The position numbers were made by a program, and so were the translations under genes. A stretch of 16,820 nucleotides of DNA from Zygnema cylindricum (Eukaryota > Streptophyta > Zygnematophyceae > Zygnematales > Zygnemataceae). This document shows, in pieces, positions 9,049-16,820 of the stretch (position 1 is the stretch's first letter; every line of letters begins with the position of its first letter). The notes under the pieces were generated by a model. It searched no databases, had not been told where the DNA came from, and saw only the letters and a list, made by a program, of their open reading frames with translations. The stretch spans positions 1-16,820 of the forward strand of contig JBBHKE010002635.1 in assembly GCA_037447655.1 (NCBI GenBank). The letters are read 5' to 3'.

Positions 9049-10238
9049 ATGGCTATCGTCTGTCCTCTCTCCCCTGTAGCATCATTTCTTCGTCTACCAC
9101 TTCCTGTTATCTCTCACATTCTTGTATGTTCATCAAATAGCGGTGAAGTTCGTGATCTCATCCGCTATTCTGTCGTGTGCAAGACATTCTGTGCAGCAGT
9201 CAGAAGCGTTCGTGTTCTAAAGATAAGTCGTCCTAATCTCGGAGAAATCAATCAAGACACTCGTTAGTATATTTTAGCTCGTATTGTTCATGTGGCTCCT
9301 TGTGTCGAAGAGGTTTCATTTGGTGACGACCAGTTCTATAAGCCTCAGGAGATTTTACCGTTAACTCTCATGTATTGGTCGAGCGTGTTAGGGTGCACTC
9401 TTAAACACTTTCTTGTTCGCAGTAGCACGTTTTCCGCGGCTCATTTTAATGCCCTAAACGAAATGGAGTTTCTGAATTTCTTGTCTTTGACAAACTGCAA
9501 ATTTACTTCCGACAGAGCAGCGATGTCAAAATGCAAACCCTTCGACATAAAAAGACTTAGCATAAATAGGGTAAGTTTTCAAGAGTATGATTTTTTTCAG
9601 CATATACTGAAGTATTTACCTCAACTCCGCTTCTTGGAATATGATTCCTGTACTGTCTATCCAGTCAAGTTCTTTAACCACTATTCGTTCTTATCACAAG
9701 AGTGTCAACATTAATACTCCAAATCTTGAAAAACTATGGCTAGACGCCAACTGTAGGGGTCACTTTGACATTGGTGTTGCTAAGAACTTGAAGAGCGTTG
9801 TGTATTCAAATTTAGTTTTAAGAGTTTGCCTATTTAAGAGGCACTGATCAAAATGCAGTCTCCCTTACCAGCCAAGTTAGAGGAGCTATATTCTCAGGGC
9901 GAGAAAAACCGAATCCTCTGACATAGTCTTTGCTGGGGTAATGTTGATACTTTGAAAAACATGACAGTTCGTAACGACGCTGCTATTGGCGTTGACATAC
10001 ATCCTCTCCCATGCCTAACGAAACTTTGTTTTAAAAATACGCCTATTGCCAAGCAGCTGGCTAATTGTATACGTCCGTGGTTGAACGTCTGCCCTAAACT
10101 AGTGGAAGTAGCCATCAACTTCAAAGCTGCACCATTGGACTCAAATTTGGACTCTCAAATGGTGTTTGCCTGTGTTTAGAAACATCATGGGTGCAGGGTT
10201 TATATCCAAAAGTCAAGTTTAGTACCCCGTGGACCTAG
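9049..10238 (+). pseudogene. F-box/LRR pseudogene, tandem paralogue of 4300-5586
   Basis: The whole length aligns with the intact gene, from the shared start context (AGCCATGG) to the shared end (PKVKFST...W, then stop at 10236-10238). The F-box (LPLPVISHIL...YSVVCKTFCAAV) is intact. Lesions in order: TAG at 9265-9267 where the intact gene has CAG for Gln88; a 38-bp deletion near 9657, removing the counterpart of residues about 212-224 and shifting the frame; a 1-bp deletion around 9810-9850; an in-frame TGA at 9919-9921 where the other gene has TGT; and a 1-bp deletion near 10175. It lacks the N-terminal insertion of the intact copy. With five breaks it cannot make the full protein; at most a 72-residue F-box fragment could be translated. 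Confidence 0.9.
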
Positions 10239-10353
10239 TGTAAGGCATCGAGAGGTTCATACAACTCGACAACTGTGAATATCCACGCAAATGTTGGCTA
10301 CCATTTGCTACAATGTTCACTTTACTTTGTTTACTTGCTCGAAGGAAGTAATC

Positions 10354-10387
10354 TTAGAGTTGGTAACAGGTTAGAGTTGGTAACAGG
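10354..10387. repeat. 17-bp exact tandem pair
   Basis: TTAGAGTTGGTAACAGG occurs at 10354-10370 and again immediately at 10371-10387, followed by a partial third start (TTAGA). The homologous region after the intact gene has only one related copy, so this is a recent local duplication. Confidence 0.85.
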
Positions 10388-10886
10388 TTAGATAAGGTGA
10401 GCGTTTCTGCGATATGGAGATATTTTTGGTTCCTTTTGTTGGCAAAGTTTAATTTCCATATCAACTAGTTTTGAACAGTCAGCTAAGAGATGAAACAATT
10501 GCAACTTCTCTCTCTTTTTGTTGTGCTACACGAGCACACAGCTGTACAGTACTTTGCTCAAATTTTGTATTCAATGACGGAAATAAGGAACACAAGTAAG
10601 TCAAAAAAAATCTTTCTTTGCTAATGATGTTGTCTTTATGATTTTGCAATGAAGTTAACATTGGTGCAGTTGCTGTTGTGACTATGCCTCAGTTTGTTAT
10701 TTTCAGAAAGATGGTATCATGAGAGTCTGTATGCTTCAGCTCTTAAACAAGGGCTGTTTTCTGGTTAATAATGCGACTCTTCACATTCTGGTTGTTCCCC
10801 GGATGTATGACATAAATCACAGAAAAGAGGGTTTCTTGACTTGTCGATGCACATTACTCTTTAGAAAATTATTGTGTAGGTCTCCG

Positions 10887-11084
10887 GTGGTGGTAGTAGT
10901 GGTAGAAGTATGCGGTAGTAGGAGGCGGTAGTCGTAGGTAGTAGGTGGTAGGAGTAGCTAGTAGTAGTTAGTAGCAGTGGGGATAGTAGTGGTAGTAGTG
11001 GAAGTAGTAGTAGTGGTAGTAGTAATAGTAATAGCAGTTAGTAGTAGCCGTTTGTAGTATTTTAGTAGTAGTTATTAGTAGTAT
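10887..11084. repeat. GTA/GTG-rich imperfect microsatellite, copy 2
   Basis: A run of GTAGTAGTGG-type triplets with interruptions, flanked on the left by GTAGGTCTCCGG. The same tract with the same flanks occurs at 14374-14575, so it predates the duplication of the block. Confidence 0.85.
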
Positions 11085-12430
11085 AGATCTTCAGTTTTAT
11101 GATCGCTGTTGTAGCGGTTATTTGTCGCTGCTTTAATTTGAAGTCAGAATGCATCTGTGGCCATTTTGCTGACTCCAGTTTACTGTCTGCAATTGACAAC
11201 TGGAATGGTACTGCGACTCCTTGTGAGCCTTTTTTTTTTCTAGGATTAGCTCATGTGAACAGATAGAATCTCATTGTCGGTAAATGAATTAACTTTTGAT
11301 GTTTTTAGCATTTTTTGTTACTTGACCTGCAGTACCTTGGTGCTCCAATTTGAACCAGAAAGCTGGCCTTCGTTTTCCTCGACGGTAATATTTCACTGGA
11401 AATGTGTGGACAACTATTGGTCACATTGTTATGCAACCTAATTATCATAATAAAGAATCTTCCTGTAAACTGCCATTAAGTGTCCTGCAAAATTGAATTT
11501 ATCCACAGATTTGAGCCATTCTTAAGGCCAAAGTCCTCATATTGCTAACTTTACCGAGCTTCTTTCTTTTGAGGGTTCTAATGTGGATAAAATCATTTTT
11601 CTATTTTGTTGCCTGTTGTATTTCTGGTATCTGTTATGCTTTCTCGTTTTGGTTATAGTGCAGGACCCTTGCCAAGATTATTGGTTTGAAATTTTGCATA
11701 CTTTTTCTTCCAAGTCTCATGCAGCTGAAGAGGTTGTCTCAAAAAAGTCAGAGGAGGTTCAGATTCAGAAAAATGGCCGGGCTACTTTTTCGTAAAAACC
11801 GGCCGAGCAGTGATGGAAGTAGGGAAGAAGCTCATTGTCTGTTATGAATTTATGTTTTGGAGCTTTTGTGTTGCAAGGGACAACAGATTGTTTCAGAAGC
11901 CCTTTTTGTTTTTCTGGTTTGGTAGAAGAAGGCAGTTGTCACTGTCACGAATGCATGATTATTGGCAGTAGTACCGTGTCTAAGCTGGAGGGTTGTGATC
12001 ATTTTTTGAATTTTTATTGACTCCTGTCTTTGCTTCTTTTGTCCTTTATGTTTTTGTCAGATAAAGTACAGTTGAAAAACAACACTAGAGGAAGGACATA
12101 GCCTGTTTGTTGCTGTTTCATTTAGTGCATGATATGTTAGATGCTATTTGAAGCTGTCATCTGTGCTTCTATTGGCTCACTTTTCTTTCCATCATATTTC
12201 TTTTTCGTTTTGGATCTGTGCTCCCATTTGTAAAACTTTAATAGAAAATTCTACTTGTTGGTCATTCTGCAGAACTTGTTTACCAATTTATCACTTTTGT
12301 TGGATCCCTCATGCATCCTTCTCTTTCTCTAGGAGAGAAAAGTGTCAACAATAATCTTAAGGAGTCAGGTCTGGCCCTCATTCTTGCATTTTTTACTTCA
12401 TTCTAACAGGCTGGTTTTCAACGACAATTC

Positions 12431-13528
12431 ACCATTCAACAAGGATATGAACTTATTGCTGTTTTGACATTTTTTGTAGAGAAACAAAAAAAAGGTTAAT
12501 GTGGCATTCGCTGTTTGGCATACTCTCTTAATTCATAAAGACTCTCTTAATTCATAAAGAGACATTGGAAAACGTTTTTGACTTCAAATTCTTAAACCAT
12601 GTATGTATTTTATGCTAAGAATTGACTTTTCTTCTCAATCTGACTTGAAATCACATGCTTCCATGCTCCCTTGTTTTAAGTTTCTACCAATTCTTTCTAA
12701 AGCAACAATAATCTGCGACCATTTTGTACGACCATTCACTCCATTTGGGAGCAATTGCAGCTTCGTAAAATAGTTCGAACATAACACTTCAAATTAAATT
12801 TGTTTTTTGGTTTTAGCAAAAATTGAGTCATGGAAACAGTATGTCTCAAGAGCCGGTATCCAGCGCTAAACCGAAAGTACATTTCCCCTCTTGTGTTTTC
12901 TTTAGTCTCAACGATTTGGTCATTTTTTGCATTTTTTTCATTCTTCATGATGTCATTCCATTTCGTCTCTTTAGCAATCCGCTGGTTGTCATTCGTTGAC
13001 AATGGTAGTACGGACGAATGAATCGAACCTAACCTAAAAAATACATTTTTTGAAATAATTATTTGGTACTTTTTAAAAAACAAAAAGATTGGCACAGAAA
13101 AAGGCAGAGAAAGTTAGGTCGCATCGAAGATACCGACCTCGAATGATTACGGCAATAGTGGCATGGCAAGAAATAAAGAGTATCCAGGATGACACGTGTG
13201 TATCCTTTATGACACGTGTGTCCTTTGGTCACGCTTTGACGAATATTTAACCTTCCAGGTATTCTACCGAAGTGGAAATGTATTATAAAGCATGTATTGT
13301 ACAATGACACGTCAGCATTTCAAAATCTACATCTTCCTATCGTCCTATATTCCTATTTCTAGTATCCTAAGCTGCGAATAGAAAAAAAGGAATAAACCGA
13401 AAAAGTCTCCAGATACATTGGATGAAAAATTCATCCCTGGTAAAGCAAAACCGGCCTTTATTGTCGCCTTAATGACATTATTATCTCTGGCAATACCTTT
13501 ATTGCGGTCAGATTCGATCCACCTTAAT
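12431..13528. other. Spacer with small repeats, no supported gene
   Basis: An exact 19-bp tandem pair, ACTCTCTTAATTCATAAAG, lies at 12522-12540 and 12541-12559. Two TGACACGTGTGT motifs (G-box core CACGTG) lie 20 bp apart at 13190-13201 and 13210-13221. A 119-codon minus-strand frame at 12736-13095 and a 63-codon plus frame at 12830-13021 overlap each other and show no recognisable domain. This region is absent between the other block copies. Confidence 0.45.
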
Positions 13529-13531
13529 TAA

Positions 13532-13812
13532 GGGTATTTTCGCATGTGGTAAAGTTACAGTTATTTCGTGTCGTTTTCCTTCATAACTTAGAAAAAAACG
13601 AGAAAATCCGCAGCCGTACCAAAAAATTGAAATTAGCACCGTACAAGTTACATTAGCATTTCAAACTTGCACACTACTTTCCTGCGCTTTTACCCAGCTT
13701 TACGCGATTTGCTGTTTAACGTAGCGCGATCAGCTGTTTGAATGCATGCAGATTTCAAAGTGACGTTACATTGAACATGCCACGATTAAAGTTAAAAAAC
13801 CATGCCGACGCC
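13532..13812 (+). mobile_element. MITE D, short relative of MITE A (281 bp)
   Basis: The left end GGGTATTTTCGCATGTGG and the next 120 or so bases closely match the left part of MITE A (TGTCGTTTTCC, ATAACTTAG, GCCGTACCAAAAAATTG, CACCGTACAAGTT). The element is flanked by TAA on both sides (13529-13531 and 13813-13815). The right end read in reverse, GGCGTCGGCATGG then TTAACTTTA, is only loosely like the left one, so it may be an internally deleted or recombined copy. No coding capacity. Confidence 0.62.
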
Positions 13813-13893
13813 TAAAAGAGCAAAAAAAGATTCAATACTTCCTTTTGCTGTGCTTTATTGACATTGAAATGGTGTACGCTTTTATGGGAATTA

Positions 13894-13903
13894 NNNNNNN
13901 NNN
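13894..13903. other. Assembly gap (10 N)
   Basis: Ten undetermined bases directly before a GAT-type microsatellite. Repeat collapse or an unresolved length is the likely cause, so the true distance may differ. Confidence 0.99.
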
Positions 13904-13911
13904 ATGTTTGC

Positions 13912-14063
13912 CGATGATGACTGACGATAATGATGATGGTGATGATGATGATGATGGTGATGATAGGGGGGACAATGATTGATGATGATTGATGATGATG
14001 GATGGTGATGGTGGATAATGGATGCTGATGGCGGAGGATGATGGCGTGCGAAAATGGTGATGA
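13912..14063. repeat. GATGAT/GGTGAT microsatellite
   Basis: Long imperfect run of GATGATGAT, GGTGAT and GATGGT units. Minus-strand frames through it would encode His- or Ile-rich low-complexity runs and are not genes. Confidence 0.92.
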
Positions 14064-14280
14064 TGGTGGTGGCCTCTGGATGTTTTGATAAAACATTGCT
14101 CATCACACGTAACTGTTCAGTTCTTTGGGAGTAAAGACACTATTGTTGTTGCGTCTATGCCTCAGTTTGGTATTTTCCGAAAGATAGTATCAGGAGAGTC
14201 TGTATGCTTCAGCTTCTTAAACAAGGGCTGCTTTCTGGTTAATAATGCGACTCTCCACATTCTGGTTATTCCCCAGATGT

Positions 14281-14308
14281 ATGGCAGAAATCATATGGCA
14301 GAAATCAC
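14281..14308. repeat. 14-bp tandem pair in copy 3
   Basis: ATGGCAGAAATCAT and ATGGCAGAAATCAC are adjacent. Copy 2 has a single related unit (ATGACATAAATCAC), so this duplication is specific to copy 3. Confidence 0.8.
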
Positions 14309-14373
14309 AGAAATGAGGGTTTCTTGACTTGTCAATGCACACTACTCGTTACAAAATAGTTTTGTAGGTCTCC

Positions 14374-14575
14374 GGTGGTGGTAGTAGTGGTAAAAGCGTG
14401 CGGTAGTAGGAGGCGGTAGTCGTAGGTAATAGGTGGTAGTGGTAGGTAGTAGTAGTTAGTAGTAGTTAGTAACAGGGGGGATAGTAGTGGTAGTAGTAGT
14501 AGTAGTGGTAGTAGTAATAGCAGTCAGTAGTAGCCGTTTGTAGTATTTTTAGTAGTAGTTTATTAGTAGTAGTTG
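14374..14575. repeat. GTA/GTG-rich imperfect microsatellite, copy 3
   Basis: Counterpart of the tract at 10887-11084 with the same left flank GTAGGTCTCCGG; unit order differs through small indels. Confidence 0.85.
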
Positions 14576-15865
14576 AAGTAGAAATTAAAACACGCCTTTC
14601 ATGTTTTACAGATCTTTAGTTTTATGATCACTGTTGTTGCGGTTATTTGTCGCTGCTTTAATTTGAAGTCAGAATGCATCGCTAGCCATTTTGCTGACTC
14701 CAAGTTTACTTCTGCAATTGAAAGCTGGGATGTTACTGCGACTCCTAGTGAGCCTTTTTTTTTCTCAGGTTAGCTCACGTGAACAGATAGTATCTTATTG
14801 TCGGTAATTATTAAGGAATTAACTTTTGATGTTTTTAGCAATCTCTGTTCATTGACCTGAAGTATTTTGTTGCTCCAGTTTGATTCCGAAAGCTGACCTT
14901 TATTTTCATTGACAATACTATTTCACTGGAAATGTGTCGATATCTATTGGTCACATTGTCATGTAACCTAATCACTATAATAAAGACTCTTCCTGTAAAC
15001 GGCCATTAAGAGTCTTGCAAAATCGAATTTATCCACAAATTTGAGCCATTCTTATGGCCAAGGTCCTCTTATTGCTACCTTCGCCGAGCTCCTTTCTTTT
15101 GAGGGTTCTAATGTGGATTGAATCACCTTTATATTCTGTCTTCTGTTGTATTTCTGGTGTTTGTTATGTTTTCTTATTTTTGTTATCGGAGGACCCTTGC
15201 CAAGATTGTTGGTTTGAAATCCTACATACTTTCTCTTCCAAGTCTCATTGCAGCTGAAGAGGTTGTCTCAGAAAAGTCAGAGGAGGTTCAGATTCAGAAA
15301 AATGGCCGGTCTACTTTTTCGTAAAAATCGGCCACGCAGTAATAGGAGGGAAGAAGCTTATTCTCTTTTATGAACTTATGTTTTGGAGCTTTTGTGTTGC
15401 AAGGGACAACAGATTGTGTCAGAGTCCCTTTTTGTTTTTCTGGTTTGGTGGAAGAAGGCTGATGCTCTGAGAGCAGTTGTCACTGTCACGAATGCATGAT
15501 TATTGACAGTTGTACCGTGTCTAAGCTGGAGGGCTTTGGTTATTTTTTGAATTTTTATTGGCTCCTGTATTTGCGTCTTTTGTCCTTTATGTTTTTTTTA
15601 AGATAAAGTACAGTTGAAAAAGAATTCTAGAGGAAAAAACAAATAGCTTGTAAGTTGCTGTTTTATTATATGAACTATATGTTAGATACTATATGAAGCT
15701 CGCATCTGCGCTTCTATTGTCTCACCCTTTCTTTCCATAATATTTCTTTTTCGTTTTGGATCTGTGCTCCGATTTGTATAACTTCAATGGAAAATTCTAC
15801 TTGCTGGTCATTCTGCACAACTTGTTTACCAATTCATCCCTTTTGTTGGTTCCCTCGTGCATCCT

Positions 15866-16001
15866 CACAACTAACAATGGCCTCATGATTGATAAGGAAC
15901 TCATGCCTCACACTTGACAAAGGGTCATGCTTGACGACCTCATGACTAATGGCAACCTCATGACAACTAACGGCCACATGACTGACGACGGCCTCACGAG
16001 G
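15866..16001. repeat. Degenerate minisatellite on a CCTCATGAC core
   Basis: At least six irregular units (about 15-25 bp) share variants of GGCCTCATGACTGA or CAACTAACGGC, for example around 15879, 15938, 15955, 15970 and 15989. The array begins exactly where homology of block copy 3 ends. Confidence 0.65.
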
Positions 16002-16820
16002 AGCAACAATTTTGGGACATTCGATTGAAGACGTGTGTTTTGGGTATTGTTCTTTGGTATTTGTACACTGTTACACTATGACTGTACGCATCTTTTTTTT
16101 GTTGGCGCCCGCCAACGTTGTTTAGTCAAGCCCACGTGCAAACCTTTATAATGTCTCTTGCTTCATGTCGTAGGATGAATACTCTTATGGTATGGTTGTT
16201 TGTAGTTCACCAATTTATAGTATTTGTGTCTAGTTATTAACATTTACATAAATTGATGTATACTCGCCTACACTTGCAAGTAGTGCCGACAATAGTGAAG
16301 TCCTATATATATTTTTTACTGTATCTCTCTTTCTCACACACACAAGCTCTTTGGTCAAGGGTTTAAAGACTTCACCTCAACAAATACGACTAATCCTTAT
16401 TATCCCTCCATTAATCTATGGTCCAAAGTTCATCTCAAGACAAAACATTTTGAAAACGTGTGGTCCGTAGGCTAATCATAATTAATTGATGCTGACGGAG
16501 CATGGAAAGAAAACCATAGCAAAAAGTTAATCTATCAAACAGGTAAAAGGACAACCACGAAACATCCATATTAGTTATGCCATAGAGGTTGCCATACACA
16601 TACCATTTTTTTTTCTCTTCTTGATTAGTTCTCTGATCAAGTGAATCTGGAACTATAAGTACTTCCAGAGTATTTTGGCAAATTTACTTAGAAGCTTTTT
16701 GGACTTAACATAAACCGCCAACTCAAAACTCACTAACACCAAAGTTTGCGATGATTAAACAACATAGGTGATACGGTCAAACATTGTAATCGACAATAAA
16801 CCTAAAAACTCTCAGCTTCA
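16002..16820. other. No recognisable feature
   Basis: AT-rich noncoding sequence. The only structure seen is a short inverted repeat GTTGGCG-CC-CGCCAAC at 16101-16116 and a G-box core CACGTG at about 16134. No long reading frame, repeat family member or RNA gene was identified. Confidence 0.4.

Larger units (their letters stand above)
10239..12430 (+). repeat. 3' flanking block, copy 2
   Basis: This is the downstream block of the pseudogene, colinear with copy 1 and closer in sequence to copy 3. Landmarks: ATGCCTCAGTTTG (about 10684), CTTAAACAAGGGCTG (about 10741), GGACCCTTGCCAAGATTA (about 11665), CAGATTCAGAAAAATGGC (about 11759), TTTTTGTCAGATAAAG (about 12052) and TAACAGGCTGG (about 12406). 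It contains the GTA-rich tract. Short frames such as 11583-11795 are not kept in frame in the other copies (a 1-bp indel in copy 3), so they are not called genes. Confidence 0.65.
14135..15863 (+). repeat. 3' flanking block, copy 3 (no gene)
   Basis: Homology to copy 2 starts near CTATGCCTCAGTTTG (14154) and runs colinearly through the GTA-rich tract, GGACCCTTGCCAAGATTG (about 15191), CAGATTCAGAAAAATGGC (about 15289) and TTTGTTGG..CCCTCGTGCATCC (about 15842-15864). It then stops abruptly at the minisatellite. No F-box coding sequence precedes it: homology on the left gives way to the GAT microsatellite and gap. Copy 3 has a 1-bp insertion relative to copy 2 near 15249 (CATTGCAG against CATGCAG), which breaks the only shared reading frame. 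Confidence 0.65.

Noticed and set aside
9265-9267. TAG replacing CAG (Gln) in the second F-box copy, as if TAG coded for glutamine
   Set aside because: A single C-to-T change explains it, and the copy also has several frameshifts and a TGA, so it is a pseudogene rather than evidence of a variant code.
8648-9267. A longer N-terminus for the pseudogene starting at 8872, or a separate 132-codon gene at 8648-9046
   Set aside because: The conserved leader and Kozak context at 9049 match the intact gene start at 4300, and the upstream extension has no counterpart there.
11583-11795. 70-codon frame ending in an Asp/Glu/Lys-rich tail, with a related frame at 15118-15324
   Set aside because: The shared part is in different frames relative to the upstream sequence (1-bp indel between copies), and copy 1 has a stop in it.
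12736-13095. 119-codon minus-strand frame
   Set aside because: Low-complexity Lys/Asn/Phe composition typical of AT-rich noncoding DNA, no domain recognised, and opposing frames overlap.
13812-14106. His/Ile-rich minus-strand frames
   Set aside because: Translation of the GAT microsatellite and the N gap, not a gene.
15866-16001. Possible CRISPR-like array
   Set aside because: Units are degenerate and irregular in length with no unique spacers, and the context is eukaryotic.
16101-16116. GTTGGCGCCCGCCAAC, partly like an LTR-retroelement primer-binding site
   Set aside because: It is a simple inverted repeat, with no LTR pair, gag or pol sequence nearby.

Overview
This window is AT-rich nuclear-type eukaryotic DNA from a draft assembly (a 10-N gap lies at 13894-13903). 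Evidence for a eukaryote: one intact gene of the F-box/leucine-rich-repeat type with a strong Kozak start and no bacterial-style operon packing, long noncoding stretches, microsatellites, and several non-autonomous cut-and-paste transposons of PIF/Harbinger type (3-bp TTA/TAA target duplications) and hAT type. The species cannot be fixed from the sequence. The F-box protein carries a 'TPNLEKL'-like LRR segment reminiscent of plant F-box/LRR families, but this is only a lean.

Layout. 1-207: end of an hAT-like element. 208-1361: host spacer, with a degenerate repeat and no convincing gene. 1209-1369 plus 3839-3903: one copy of a duplicated upstream unit, split by a hAT-like element (1373-3838) that itself holds two PIF/Harbinger-like MITEs: A (1833-2772) and B (2825-3604, reverse). 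3948-4165: second, uninterrupted copy of the same unit, just upstream of the only intact gene, an intronless 428-residue F-box/LRR-like protein (4300-5586). 5587-7070: its 3' flanking block. 7071-7797: AT-rich spacer. 7801-8585: MITE C. 9049-10238: a broken paralogue of the F-box gene, followed by a second copy of the 3' block (10239-12430). 12431-13528: spacer. 13532-13812: MITE D. 13912-14063: GAT microsatellite beside the gap. 14135-15863: a third copy of the 3' block, with no F-box sequence in front of it. 15866-16001: a degenerate minisatellite. 16002-16820: no recognisable feature.

The window is therefore a small tandem array of an F-box/LRR locus: one functional-looking copy, one pseudogene and one gene-less 3' remnant. 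It has been expanded and interrupted by transposons. The F-box protein would be expected to act as a substrate-recognition subunit of an SCF ubiquitin ligase.

The most interesting structure is the MITE family. A, B and C share subterminal blocks and a positionally conserved internal hairpin, but each has its own outermost terminal sequence, matched between its two ends.
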